From Ensifer canadensis (lineage in GTDB: Bacteria; Pseudomonadota; Alphaproteobacteria; Rhizobiales; Rhizobiaceae), in NCBI RefSeq assembly GCF_017488845.2, contig NZ_CP083371.1, positions 1,849,931 through 1,913,930 on the forward strand: a stretch of DNA of 64,000 bases, read 5' to 3'. Below are positions 35,204 to 44,832 of the stretch, in pieces; position 1 is the first letter of the stretch, and every line of letters starts with the position of its first letter. A model generated the notes under the pieces. That model had not been told where the DNA came from and did not search any database. It saw only the letters and a list, made by a program, of their open reading frames with translations. A program made the translations under genes and the position numbers.

Positions 35204-36424
35204 ATGAACGACCAACAGATCCGCGACATCATCCTCTGGCTGTCGCAAGAGGGCCTCAAGGGCCTGCAAGAACCCGAGATGCTTGCCGGCTTCTGCGAGC
35301 GCTGCATTGCCGCGGGCATGGACATTGCCCGTGGCCAGGGGCTGATCGACACGTTGCATCCGGAATTCGAGGGCCGCGCCTTCCAGTGGAACCGCGAAAG
35401 CGACGTGGCGCCGGAGGTCGTGCAATATTCCTCGACCACCGGCGGAGAAGCGCAGGCGAATTGGCATCGCTCGATCTTCTACCACATGCTGACGGCGTGC
35501 GAGCCGGAGCGGCGCGTGCGCCTCGCCGACGAGCGCTCGGTGCAATATCATGTGCTCGACCGCCTGAAGGCGGAAGGCCACACCGATTGCATCAACATGA
35601 TCCATCACTTCACCGACCAGGGCCGCGTCGGCGAGATGGATTGCTTCTATTCCTACTGGACCACACGCCGGCAAAGCGGCTTTGCCGAAGAAGAAATCGC
35701 CGCCCTTCGCATTCTCCTGCCGACCCTTGCGCTGGCGGTAAAGACCACGTCCTGCGTCCGGATCATCAGCACACTCGCCGATGTCTATCTCGGCGCCGAT
35801 GCCGGCCGGCGCGTGGTCGAAGGCAGCATCGTGCGCGGCGAGGCCGAGCGCATCGAAACCGTCATGTGGTTTTCGGACCTGCGCAACTACACCCGGATCT
35901 CCGACACAGCCGCCCCGGAAGACATCATCCCCTTCCTCAACGACTATGCGGGCATGGTCATCTCAGCCATCCACGATCACGGCGGCAGCGTGCTCAAGCT
36001 GATCGGCGACGGCGTGCTTGCCATCTTCAATGCCGACGAGCCAACGACTGCCTGCGCCAACGCGACCGCCGCCGAGCGGCAATTGCGGCGCATGCTAGTG
36101 GCGCTGAATGCGCGCCGACAAGAGGAGGGAAAGCCGACAACCGACGTCTATCTCGGCCTGCACATCGGCGAGGTCTTCTACGGCAATATCGGCAGCCAGA
36201 ACCGTCTCGACTTCACCGTCGTCGGCCCCGCGGTCAACGAAGTCAGCCGTATCGCCTCGATGTGCCGCTCGGTCGAACGACAGGTGATCATGTCGGCGGA
36301 TTTCGTCGAGGCCTGCCCGCCTGAGCTTCAGGCAGACGCTGTTTCGCTCGGACGTTTTGCTCTGCGGGGGATTGCCCGAGCAAAGGAACTGTTCACCTGG
36401 GATCCGGAACTGCCGACGGATTGA
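35204..36424 (+). CDS. Class III adenylate/guanylate cyclase
   Basis: A 406-residue protein. The first 210 residues hold no recognised sensor domain but are conserved in rhizobial cyclases. The catalytic domain follows: metal aspartates in WFSDLRNYT and KLIGDGVLAIF, substrate segment GLHIGEVFYGNIGS and the transition-state region FTVVGPAVNEVSRI. It should make cAMP. Rhizobia carry many such cyclases with separate inputs. No membrane helix is visible. It converges with a LysR gene with a 6-bp gap. Confidence 0.9.
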   Translation: MNDQQIRDIILWLSQEGLKGLQEPEMLAGFCERCIAAGMDIARGQGLIDTLHPEFEGRAFQWNRESDVAPEVVQYSSTTGGEAQANWHRSIFYHMLTACEPERRVRLADERSVQYHVLDRLKAEGHTDCINMIHHFTDQGRVGEMDCFYSYWTTRRQSGFAEEEIAALRILLPTLALAVKTTSCVRIISTLADVYLGADAGRRVVEGSIVRGEAERIETVMWFSDLRNYTRISDTAAPEDIIPFLNDYAGMVISAIHDHGGSVLKLIGDGVLAIFNADEPTTACANATAAERQLRRMLVALNARRQEEGKPTTDVYLGLHIGEVFYGNIGSQNRLDFTVVGPAVNEVSRIASMCRSVERQVIMSADFVEACPPELQADAVSLGRFALRGIARAKELFTWDPELPTD

Positions 36425-36430
36425 TGCACA

Positions 36431-37327
36431 TTATCGATCGCAACCCTCGGCGAACACGCCAGCCAGCCAGTCGATGAAGACGCGCACCCGCGGCGAAAGC
36501 TGGCGGTTGCGCGGATAGAGCAGGAAAACCGGCGTCGGCGTCGGACGGCAGTTTTCAAGCACCTCGACCAGCGTACCCTCGTGGAGATCTCGCTCGACAT
36601 GGTAACGCGGCACCTGAATGAGCCCGAGCCCCAGCCTTGCGGCAGCAACGAAGCTTTCGGCGGCGTTAACCGCGACCGTCACCGGCAGTGCGACATATTC
36701 GACCTTGCCCCCAATCTGGAATTCGAGCGGTATCGGAGCGCCTGAAGTCGACGAACGAAAGCCGACCATGCGATGCCCTTCCAGGCTATCGAACCTTTCG
36801 GGCCTGCCGTGGCGGGCGATATAGTCGGGTGACGCACAGGTGATCTCATCGAGCATCGTCATGCGCCGCCCGATCATCTCGCTGTCCTGCGGCTCGCCGA
36901 CCCGCAGCACACAATCGATGCCTTCCCGAATGAGATCGACCAAACGGTCGCCCTCGCTCATGTAGAGTTCGATCTCAGGGTAGGTCGCGAGAAAGGCGGG
37001 CAGGCTCGGCAGCACGAAGTGGCGTGCCAGCGTTCCATGCACGTCGATGCGAAGCAGGCCTTTGGGCCTGGCGCCGGCAAAGGCGCCTTCGGCATCTTCG
37101 ATATCGTCGAGAATGGAGATGCAGCGCTGGTGATAGGCAGCACCGTCCAATGTCGGGCTAACATGGCGCGTCGTGCGCTGCAGCAGGCGAATACCCAGTC
37201 GTGCTTCCAACTGCTTGACCGCATCGGTCACCGTCGAGCGCGGCAGGCCAAGATCATCAGCGGCTTGCGTGAAACTGCGCCTTTCAACGACGCGCGAGAA
37301 CACGCGCATGGCATCGAACCTGTCCAT
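36431..37327 (-). CDS. LysR-family transcriptional regulator
   Basis: A 298-residue regulator with HTH region SFTQAADDLGLPRSTVTDAVKQLE and a C-terminal effector domain, similar in type to the LysR at 28982. It is divergent from a two-SDR operon, its likely target. Start MDRFDAM at 37327. Confidence 0.9.
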   Translation of the reverse strand: MDRFDAMRVFSRVVERRSFTQAADDLGLPRSTVTDAVKQLEARLGIRLLQRTTRHVSPTLDGAAYHQRCISILDDIEDAEGAFAGARPKGLLRIDVHGTLARHFVLPSLPAFLATYPEIELYMSEGDRLVDLIREGIDCVLRVGEPQDSEMIGRRMTMLDEITCASPDYIARHGRPERFDSLEGHRMVGFRSSTSGAPIPLEFQIGGKVEYVALPVTVAVNAAESFVAAARLGLGLIQVPRYHVERDLHEGTLVEVLENCRPTPTPVFLLYPRNRQLSPRVRVFIDWLAGVFAEGCDR

Positions 37328-37340
37328 TTGTTCGTAATCT

Positions 37341-37375
37341 CCGGATTATGTTGCCGGATTATGCATGATTATCCG
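37341..37375. promoter_or_regulatory. Repeated CCGGATTATG sites in the LysR/SDR divergent promoter
   Basis: CCGGATTATG occurs at 37341-37350 and 37354-37363 (13-bp step), followed by the related inverted ATTATCCG at 37368-37375. They lie 13-50 bp from the LysR start, as expected for an autoregulated LysR operator. Confidence 0.45.
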
Positions 37376-37441
37376 AGTCACGAAAGACGTCATCTTCTCC
37401 TCACCAACAAGCCAAGCGCTTCACAACGAAGGAGAAACATC

Positions 37442-38182
37442 ATGCAGGAACACACCAACAGGGTCGCCATCGTTACCGGCGCCTCGCGCGGCATCGGTGC
37501 GGCGATTGCCGAACGCCTGGCCGCCGACGGTCTCACGGTCGTCATCAACTATGCCGGTGACGCCGCTTCCGCCGAGAAGCTGGCACGAAAGATTGAGGAG
37601 AAGGGTGGCCGCGCCCTAACCGCCAGGGCCGATGTTGCCGATCCGGAAGCGGTGAAGCGCCTGTTCGACGCAACCGAGGCTGCGTTCGGCGGCATCGACA
37701 TACTGATCAACAACGCTGGCGTCCTGAAGACCGCCGCTCTTGCCGAAACCAGCGACGAGGAATTCGACCGTCACTTCGCCATCAACACCAAGGGCACCTT
37801 CAACACCCTGCGCGAAGCCTCAAAACGCATGCGCAGCGGTGGCCGCATCGTCAACTTCTCCTCGACGACCCTCGCCCTCAACCTGCCGGGCTATGCGGTC
37901 TACAACGCCACCAAGGCCGCAGTTGAAGCGCTAACACACGTTTTTGCCAAGGAGCTTCGCGGCCGCGACATCACCGTCAACGCCGTGGCGCCAGGTCCGA
38001 TTGCGACCGATCTGTTTCTGTCGGGCAAGAGCGAAGAGCTTGTCGCCCAGTTTGCCAAGATGCCGCCGCTTGAGCGGCTCGGTCAGCCGGACGACATCGC
38101 CAGTGTCGTCGCCTTCCTTGTCGGTCCCGATGCCGGCTGGGTCAACGGTCAGATCCTGCGCGCCAACGGCGGCGTTGCCTGA
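37442..38182 (+). CDS. Short-chain dehydrogenase/reductase (FabG-like)
   Basis: A 246-residue SDR with TGASRGIG (residues 13-20), NNAG, catalytic Ser and YNATK, and a C-terminal LRANGGVA end typical of 3-oxoacyl-ACP-reductase-like enzymes. The Arg after Ser in TGASRGIG favours NADPH. AAGGAGAAACATC precedes the ATG. First gene of a three-gene unit. Confidence 0.9.
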   Translation: MQEHTNRVAIVTGASRGIGAAIAERLAADGLTVVINYAGDAASAEKLARKIEEKGGRALTARADVADPEAVKRLFDATEAAFGGIDILINNAGVLKTAALAETSDEEFDRHFAINTKGTFNTLREASKRMRSGGRIVNFSSTTLALNLPGYAVYNATKAAVEALTHVFAKELRGRDITVNAVAPGPIATDLFLSGKSEELVAQFAKMPPLERLGQPDDIASVVAFLVGPDAGWVNGQILRANGGVA

Positions 38183-38234
38183 CATCCGCGCCCATCCCCA
38201 CTCATATCCCCTTTTCGAACGAAGGAGCAGAACC

Positions 38235-39131
38235 ATGTCTTCCGTCATTCTTGTTACCGGGGCCGGCTCCGGCATCGGCAGGCTTTCCGCCGAAGCACTT
38301 GCCCGCGCCGGACATACCGTCTACGCCTCGATGCGCGGCATCGACGGCCGTAACAGCGACCGCGCCTTGGAGATGCGCGCCGCCGCCGAGCGCGGCGGAT
38401 ACGATCTGCGCCCGCTCGAACTCGATGTGTTGTCACAGCCCTCCGCGGACGCCGCCGTTGCGACGATCATCGCCGAACAGGGCGGCATCGACGTCGTCAT
38501 GCACAATGTCGGTCACCTCGTCATCGGCCCGACCGAGGCGTTCACGCCGGAGGAACTGGCCAAGGTCTTCGATACCAACCTCTTCGGCGTGCAGCGGGTC
38601 AACCGCGCCGTGCTGCCGGAAATGCGCAAGCGTGAACACGGGCTTGTCCTGTGGATCAGCAGCACCACCACCAAAGGCGGTTTCCCGCCCTTCCTCGGAC
38701 CCTATGCAGCTGCCAAGGCGGCGATGGATTCCCTTGCCGTTACCATGTCCTACGAACTGACGCGTTTCGGCATCGAGACCTCGATCGTCGTGCCCGGCGC
38801 CTTTACCCGCGGGACCAATCATTTCCCGACCGCCGGGCGCCCAGCGGACGAGGAAACGGTCGCGGCCTACGCCCGCTATGACGGTCTCCTGGACCAGGTC
38901 GGCGAGCGCCTGAGCGAGTTGACGCCGGATGATGCCGATCCACGGGCCGTTGCCGACGAAGTCGTGCGCATCGTCGGCCTGCCGGAGGGATCGCGCCCCG
39001 CGCGATCGGTCATCGATTTCGTCGGAGACGGTGCTGCGGAAGTGATCGAGGTCGCCGAACGCATGCGCATCGACTTCGCCCGGCGCATCGGCATCGCCGA
39101 CCTGCTGTCGATCGAAAAGACCCAAGCCTGA
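38235..39131 (+). CDS. Short-chain dehydrogenase/reductase
   Basis: A 298-residue SDR, longer than its neighbour, with TGAGSGIG and a YAAAK active site. HNVG replaces the usual NNAG. The C-terminal extension (about residues 205-298) resembles SDRs that act on bulky substrates. GAAGGAG precedes the ATG. It is co-transcribed with the SDR 52 bp upstream. Confidence 0.9.
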   Translation: MSSVILVTGAGSGIGRLSAEALARAGHTVYASMRGIDGRNSDRALEMRAAAERGGYDLRPLELDVLSQPSADAAVATIIAEQGGIDVVMHNVGHLVIGPTEAFTPEELAKVFDTNLFGVQRVNRAVLPEMRKREHGLVLWISSTTTKGGFPPFLGPYAAAKAAMDSLAVTMSYELTRFGIETSIVVPGAFTRGTNHFPTAGRPADEETVAAYARYDGLLDQVGERLSELTPDDADPRAVADEVVRIVGLPEGSRPARSVIDFVGDGAAEVIEVAERMRIDFARRIGIADLLSIEKTQA

Positions 39132-39179
39132 CCCCGTCCGTCAGACAACCGCCCATTCAACCCATTTCGAGGATATGTC

Positions 39180-39680
39180 ATGACCGCGCAAACAGAACCA
39201 ACCGGCCGAGCGCCCTCCGCCTGGAAATTCAATCTGCTGACGCTCGTGGCGGCAACCACGGCCGCCGTCGCTGCCACGACTTCGGCAAGCGTCGGCTGGC
39301 CCGTCTGGGCGATGTTCATGGGGTGGGTCGCGTTCTTTACCCGCGGTCACATGGCACGTGAGGCATTGACCAGCTACATCTGCCTTGCCGTCGGCATCGC
39401 CATCGGCATGGCTGCGGCCCTCGCGCTCCGGGCTTTGATGCCTGCAATGGGGGCGCTGGCCTTCGGGCCGGTCGTCTTTGTCGTCGCGATGATTGTGGTG
39501 TCCTTACGGGCAACCGCCCCAGTCAACAACGTGCCTGCCTATTTTCTTGGCCTGATCACATTCTTCGCGGCGCATCTGGAGCCCGGATGGCTCGCGTTTT
39601 GCGAACTGGCTGGTGTCGCCGGCCTCGGCTGCGCGGCCGCATGGGCGGCGCATCGTCTGCAGGGGGCCATCGGGCGCTGA
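39180..39680 (+). CDS. DUF1097 small membrane protein
   Basis: A 166-residue protein with four or five hydrophobic helices, matching DUF1097 (SVGWPVWAMFMGWVAFF near residue 40). E. coli homologues are uncharacterised inner-membrane proteins. It follows the SDR pair after 48 bp and probably shares their transcript. Confidence 0.8.
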   Translation: MTAQTEPTGRAPSAWKFNLLTLVAATTAAVAATTSASVGWPVWAMFMGWVAFFTRGHMAREALTSYICLAVGIAIGMAAALALRALMPAMGALAFGPVVFVVAMIVVSLRATAPVNNVPAYFLGLITFFAAHLEPGWLAFCELAGVAGLGCAAAWAAHRLQGAIGR

Positions 39681-39762
39681 CCACCACGGCTCCGGCGCAA
39701 GCGCCGGGGCTTTCCCTTGCTGGCCGAGCGATCAATACGAAAGGTCGAACCGTTCGTTCGAA

Positions 39763-40062
39763 TTACTGGCTTACTGCACCGGCGGAAAGCCGGGACTGGT
39801 GGCGCTGCCAGAGTTCGGCCTGTACCTCGGCCTGAAATGCCATGACCTGCTCACGCATTTCCGCATCGGAGCAGCCGAGCGCAAGCAACTCGTCGGCAAG
39901 TGCCCGGCATTCCCGCCGCCAATATTGCACGGCGTCGTCACCATGGAGGTCTTCGAGTTCGGCAGCACAGATGCGAATGGTGCTCAGTCTTCTTGCCATC
40001 GGAAACGGGACGACATCACGTCCGCCAAACACCGCCGCTTCATCTGATCTATCGCCTGCCAT
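39763..40062 (-). CDS. Small DUF6074-like protein
   Basis: A 99-residue protein with the PFPMARRL segment followed by a helical region (YWRRECRALADELLALG and EMREQVMAFQAEVQAEL), the pattern of DUF6074 proteins common in rhizobia. No enzyme motif is seen. A GGGGAG site lies about 11 bp before the ATG. Assignment is by pattern only. Confidence 0.6.
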   Translation of the reverse strand: MAGDRSDEAAVFGGRDVVPFPMARRLSTIRICAAELEDLHGDDAVQYWRRECRALADELLALGCSDAEMREQVMAFQAEVQAELWQRHQSRLSAGAVSQ

Positions 40063-40296
40063 TGCTTCATTCGCTCCCCTGCTGATTCCCTCTTCTACGG
40101 AGCTTATGGTTAACGTTTTCTTCCCTTTCCCACGTTCCGTCTCATCCGGGGATTACATGCCCGGGTTGGTGCGCTTTGTGACAGCATCAATTCGCTTTTT
40201 CGGTCGCATATCTGTTGGCTTCCGGGTAGAAACATGACATTTGAACTCAGATTTTACGGCCGTTCCCAAGCGGCTGCCCATGTGAGTGCGGTTGTC

Positions 40297-42015
40297 ATGT
40301 TGAAGCGCTTCTTCGCGTTCTACCGGCCCTATCGCGGCCTCTTCATTCTCGACTTCACCTGCGCGGTGTTGTCCGGCCTGCTGGAGCTCGGCTTTCCGGT
40401 CGCGGTCAAGCTGTTCGTCGACCAGCTGCTGCCGAGCCAGGAATGGACACTGATCCTGCTCGCCTCCGTCGGTCTTCTCGTCGTCTATCTCGTCAATACC
40501 GGCTTGATGGCGACGGTCACCTATTGGGGACACATGCTCGGCATCAACATCGAAACCGATATGCGCCGCATGGCTTTCGATCATCTGCAGAAGCTTTCCT
40601 TCAGTTTCTTCGACAACCAGAAGACCGGGCATCTCGTCGGGCGCCTGACGAAGGACCTCGAAGAGATCGGCGAAGTCGCTCATCACGGCCCCGAAGACCT
40701 TTTCATCGCGATCATGACCTTCATCGGCGCGTTGCTTTTGATGATGACGGTGCATTGGCAATTGGCGCTGATCACGGCGGCGGTCGTGCCGATCACCGCC
40801 TGGGTCACCAGCCGCTACGGCGGCCGGATGGCCAGCAACTTCCGCAACCTTTATGGCCGCGTCGGCGACTTCAACGCCCGCATCGAGGAAAATGTCGGCG
40901 GCATCCGCGTGGTCCAGGCCTTCGCCAACGAAGAGCACGAGCGCAACCTGTTCGAGACCGACAATCAGAACTACCGCCAAACGAAGCTCGAGGCCTACCG
41001 CATCATGGCCGCCAGCACCTCGCTCAGCTACATGAGCATGCGGCTGACGCAGTTGATCGTAATGATTACCGGCAGCTACTTCGTGCTGACCGGACAATTG
41101 AGCAATGGCGGCTTTATCGGCTTCCTGCTTTTGGTCGGCGTCTTCTTCCGCCCGGTTGAGAAGATCAACTCGGTCATCGAGACCTATCCCAAGGGCATCG
41201 CCGGCTTCAAACGCTTCATCGAGCTGATGGAGACCGAGCCTGACATCGAGGATCGTCCGGGCGCCGTCGACGTGTCCGGCCTGCGCGGCGACATCACCTA
41301 TCGCAACGTCTCATTCGGCTACAGCCCCGACAAGCCGACCATCGCCAACATCGACCTGACGATCAAAGCCGGAGAAACCGTGGCCTTTGTCGGCCCCTCG
41401 GGCGCCGGCAAGACGACGATCTGCTCGCTGCTGCCGCGGTTCTACGAGGTCGCCGAAGGCAGCATCACCGTCGACGGCGTCGACATTCGTGACATCAAGC
41501 TCGCCTCTCTTCGCGGACAGATCGGCATCGTGCAGCAGGATGTTTTCCTGTTCGCCGGCACGATCCGCGACAACATCGCCTATGGACGTCTGGGCGCAAG
41601 CGAAGCCGATATCCTCGATGCCGCTCGCCGGGCCAAACTCGACGGCATGATCGCGGCTCTGCCCGACGGCATGGACACGGTCATCGGGGAGCGCGGCGTC
41701 AAGCTATCCGGCGGTCAGAAGCAGCGCCTGGCAATCGCCCGGATGTTCCTGAAGAACCCGTCAATCCTGATCCTCGACGAGGCGACATCGGCGCTCGACA
41801 CGGAAACCGAAAAGGCGATCCAGCAATCGCTTGCCGAACTTTCCAAAGGTCGAACCACACTGGTCATCGCCCACCGCCTGGCGACGATCCGCGATGCCGA
41901 CCGCATCATCGTCGTCGACACGAACGGCATCAGCGAACAAGGACCACACGACACGCTGCTCGCCGCCAAGGGCACCTATAGCCGGCTTTATCACGCCCAG
42001 GCCGGATTGCGTTGA
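40297..42015 (+). CDS. ABC exporter, fused membrane and ATPase domains (MsbA/multidrug type)
   Basis: A 572-residue half-transporter. Six membrane helices occupy residues 1-310. The ATPase follows with Walker A GPSGAGKTT, Q-loop QQDVFLFAGT, signature LSGGQKQR and Walker B ILILDEATSALD. It works as a homodimer to export a lipid, drug or peptide. ATG 40297 (MLKRFFAFYRPYRG) matches the usual family start; an in-frame ATG at 40234 would add 21 residues. Neither has a clear ribosome site. Confidence 0.88.
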   Translation: MLKRFFAFYRPYRGLFILDFTCAVLSGLLELGFPVAVKLFVDQLLPSQEWTLILLASVGLLVVYLVNTGLMATVTYWGHMLGINIETDMRRMAFDHLQKLSFSFFDNQKTGHLVGRLTKDLEEIGEVAHHGPEDLFIAIMTFIGALLLMMTVHWQLALITAAVVPITAWVTSRYGGRMASNFRNLYGRVGDFNARIEENVGGIRVVQAFANEEHERNLFETDNQNYRQTKLEAYRIMAASTSLSYMSMRLTQLIVMITGSYFVLTGQLSNGGFIGFLLLVGVFFRPVEKINSVIETYPKGIAGFKRFIELMETEPDIEDRPGAVDVSGLRGDITYRNVSFGYSPDKPTIANIDLTIKAGETVAFVGPSGAGKTTICSLLPRFYEVAEGSITVDGVDIRDIKLASLRGQIGIVQQDVFLFAGTIRDNIAYGRLGASEADILDAARRAKLDGMIAALPDGMDTVIGERGVKLSGGQKQRLAIARMFLKNPSILILDEATSALDTETEKAIQQSLAELSKGRTTLVIAHRLATIRDADRIIVVDTNGISEQGPHDTLLAAKGTYSRLYHAQAGLR

Positions 42016-42103
42016 GGCCGGCGCAGCGCGGTTGCACTTGCGTTGACGGAGCGGTAGGTACGAAGCCGATCCGCCCGTCCGGGCGGCAGGTTTCCTTCCC
42101 GAC

Positions 42104-42155
42104 CGACTGGCCCCATCGACTGGGCCTACCGACTGGCCCCACCGACTGGCATTGC
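42104..42155 (+). repeat. Four 13-bp tandem repeats before the D-aminopeptidase gene
   Basis: CGACTGG starts at 42104, 42117, 42130 and 42143, exactly 13 bp apart, with CCCCAY-like or GCCTAC spacers. The array ends 5-12 bp before the gene's ATG and so occupies the place of the ribosome site. Confidence 0.8.
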
Positions 42156-42160
42156 GCACC

Positions 42161-43723
42161 ATGACCACCCTGGATCTTCCCGCCCTCGAACGAGCCGTCC
42201 TCGCCTTGCCGCAGCAATACAGGGGGCCCGGCGGCGTCGTCGGTGTCGTCAGGGACGGCGAGGTCATCCTCAAGCACGTCTGGGGCTATGCCGATCTTAC
42301 GGCGCGCAAGCCGATGACGGCAGGCACGCTGCTGCCGATCTGCTCGATCAGCAAACAGTTCACCTGCGCGGTGTTGCTCGACACGGTGGGCGATCCCGCC
42401 AAGCTCGATGGCGCACTCGATGCCTACCTGCCGCTGATCGAAGGCAAACGTCCGAGCGTGGCGCATCTCTGCCACAACCAGTCTGGCCTGCGCGACTACT
42501 GGGCCCTGACGGTGCTGCAGGGCGCCATGGCCGACGGCGTCTTCCGCCGTGAGCACGCCCGGCCGCTGCTGTCGCGCGCCCGCTCGACGCATTTCGAGCC
42601 CGGCACGCGCTATTCCTATTCGAACGGCAACTACCGTATCCTGGCCGACCTCATCGAAGATTTTTCGGGTCGATCGTTGTCCGAGCTCTACGACCGCAGC
42701 ACTTTCGGTCCGGCCGGCATGACCACGGCCGCCCTCACCCCCGATACCAGTATCTCGCCGAACGGCGTGATCGGCTACGAGGGCAATGAGACCACAGGCT
42801 ATTTCGAGGCGACCAACCGGATCTACTGGGCGGGGGATGCCGGTATTTCGGCGACGCTTGACGACATGCTCGCCTGGGAGCGCTTCATCGATCGTACGCG
42901 TGACGACGAAGCCGGCCTCTACCGCAGGCTTTCCGCGCCGCAGACCTATGCGGACGGGCGGGCAGCAACTTACGGCTTCGGCCTTGCCCACGAACGGATC
43001 GGCGACGTCGCGATCACCGGCCATGGCGGCGCCTTGCGCGGCTTCCGCAGCCGTCGCCTTCATGCGGCCAGTGAGCGCCTCTCGATCGTCGTGATGTTCA
43101 ACCACGAGGCCGACGCCCATGCCGCGGCGACGGCACTGATGAAGGTCGCGCTCGGTCACCGCGATGCCGAGGCGGCAGCCGGCGACTGGAATAGCGAACA
43201 GTTCGGCACCTATCTCGAACCGGAGACCGGCCTGGCGCTGTCGACGCGGCCGTTGGGATCGGGGCGGCTTGAACTGCGCTTCGCGACGGCAGGAGAATCG
43301 CTGCAGATCGCAGCGGACGCTATCGCCCGCTCCGGATCGGTTTCGTTGACGCCGAACGGCACCGGCCTGCACATGGAGCGTGAGCGCGAGAACCTGCAGA
43401 CGACGGCCGAGAGGGTTGCCGGCAAGGCAAAGCCTGACATAGCCGGTCGTTACCACTCCGCAGAACTCGACGCCGATATCGAAATCGTTTCCACCAACGG
43501 CATCTTCTTTGCCGGTTTTAATGGCATGCTCGGCAAGGGTGCGATGCATGCGCTGCGGCCGTTTGCCGATGATGTCTGGCTGCTCAGCTGCAAGCGCTCG
43601 ATGGACGCGCCGGCGCCCGGCGACTGGACCGTACGGATCCACCGCAACGGACAGGGCGCCGTTTCCGGCCTGACGATCGGATGCTGGCTTGCCCGGCAGA
43701 TCGACTATATCAAGGTCGACTGA
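42161..43723 (+). CDS. dap: D-aminopeptidase (DAP, penicillin-binding-protein fold)
   Basis: A 520-residue serine peptidase closely similar to Ochrobactrum anthropi DAP. The nucleophile motif S62-I-S-K65 is at exactly the residue numbers of that enzyme. Further motifs are YSYSNGNYR (Tyr of the active site) and HGGALRG. Two C-terminal beta-barrel domains follow from about residue 335 and end with VGCWLAR-type sequence. It removes N-terminal D-residues such as D-Ala from peptides. There is no signal peptide, so it is cytosolic. ATG 42161 is preferred over TTG 42152. It may recycle D-Ala peptides from peptidoglycan. Confidence 0.9.
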   Translation: MTTLDLPALERAVLALPQQYRGPGGVVGVVRDGEVILKHVWGYADLTARKPMTAGTLLPICSISKQFTCAVLLDTVGDPAKLDGALDAYLPLIEGKRPSVAHLCHNQSGLRDYWALTVLQGAMADGVFRREHARPLLSRARSTHFEPGTRYSYSNGNYRILADLIEDFSGRSLSELYDRSTFGPAGMTTAALTPDTSISPNGVIGYEGNETTGYFEATNRIYWAGDAGISATLDDMLAWERFIDRTRDDEAGLYRRLSAPQTYADGRAATYGFGLAHERIGDVAITGHGGALRGFRSRRLHAASERLSIVVMFNHEADAHAAATALMKVALGHRDAEAAAGDWNSEQFGTYLEPETGLALSTRPLGSGRLELRFATAGESLQIAADAIARSGSVSLTPNGTGLHMERERENLQTTAERVAGKAKPDIAGRYHSAELDADIEIVSTNGIFFAGFNGMLGKGAMHALRPFADDVWLLSCKRSMDAPAPGDWTVRIHRNGQGAVSGLTIGCWLARQIDYIKVD

Positions 43724-43833
43724 ACGACGGTTCCGAGGCTTCGCGACAGGCGCCGGCAGCCAGAGATAGATGGAGACGACCCGAAGTGAGGCAGAAACGG
43801 CCGGCAGCAGGACGAGGCGAAGGCACTGGACGC

Positions 43834-44577
43834 ATGACCGGCGACATCGGCAAGCGCGTAACCATCGCCCGTGCCCTTTCCAAGCTTGGCTACTGCTCGC
43901 GGACGCAGGCGGAAAAGCTGGTGCTTGAGGGCCGAGTCAGCATCGGCGGCCGCAAGACCACCGATCTAGCCCAATGGGTCGATATCGAAAAAGACCGCAT
44001 CGCCGTCGACGGCAAGGCCGTTCTGGCGGAAGACAAGATCTACCTGATGCTCAACAAACCGCGTGGCCTGGTGACGACACGGCACGACCCGGAGGGGCGC
44101 CCGACCGTCTTTGATTGCCTGAGCGAGAGCGATGCACAGTTCCTCTCGCCGGTCGGTCGGCTGGACAAGGCGAGCGAGGGCCTGCTGCTCTTCACCAACG
44201 ACACCGTGCTCGCCCAGCGCCTGCTCGACCCGGAAACCCATCTCGGCAAGGTCTATCATGTCCAGGTACCGGGCGAGATCGGCGACGCCAAGCTCCGGTC
44301 GATGGTCGACGGCGTCGACGAGGGCGGCGAGCATTTGCGCGCTGCGCGCGCCGGACAGTTAAGAGGCGGCGAGAAGAACAGCTGGATCGAGGTCGAGCTG
44401 CACGAAGGGCGCAATCGCCAGATCCGCCGCATGCTCGACGTCCTCGGCTTCGAGGTGCTGCGGCTCGTGCGCGTCTCGATCGGCGACATCGCGCTCGGAA
44501 AGCTTGCGAAAGGCGCGACGCGTCCGCTGACAACAGACGAAGTGCAGTATCTGAGGCAGCGTACGGGACAGCAATAG
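43834..44577 (+). CDS. Pseudouridine synthase, RsuA/RluB/RluE/RluF family
   Basis: A 247-residue RNA-modifying enzyme. An S4 RNA-binding domain (ALSKLGYCSRTQAEKLV) lies at residues 12-60. The catalytic domain contains GRLDKASEGLLLFTND with the essential Asp, then LHEGRNRQIRRML. It converts a specific uridine in rRNA to pseudouridine. A GTG at 43786 with GGAGA upstream is a possible earlier start. A housekeeping gene among accessory functions. Confidence 0.88.
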   Translation: MTGDIGKRVTIARALSKLGYCSRTQAEKLVLEGRVSIGGRKTTDLAQWVDIEKDRIAVDGKAVLAEDKIYLMLNKPRGLVTTRHDPEGRPTVFDCLSESDAQFLSPVGRLDKASEGLLLFTNDTVLAQRLLDPETHLGKVYHVQVPGEIGDAKLRSMVDGVDEGGEHLRAARAGQLRGGEKNSWIEVELHEGRNRQIRRMLDVLGFEVLRLVRVSIGDIALGKLAKGATRPLTTDEVQYLRQRTGQQ

Positions 44578-44832
44578 CCGCCGAACGGCCGTTCGCGGGC
44601 AGCGTCGCCACGACCGCGGTGATCCGCGGCGCCCGCAATGGGTGGAAATCCACCCACCAAGCGAGCCTCTTGTTTCCGAATCCACCCAAAACCAGACAAC
44701 CGTCGGCAGAAATGCACGGCAACGCACGGCGAACCCGTTGTCTGTGCTAAGATTGCCTCTGCAAATGGGTCAACCAGAATCGGCATGGGAGGAGCCTTGC
44801 CGGCTGGTCGATATTTCATCCGGGAGGAAAAG

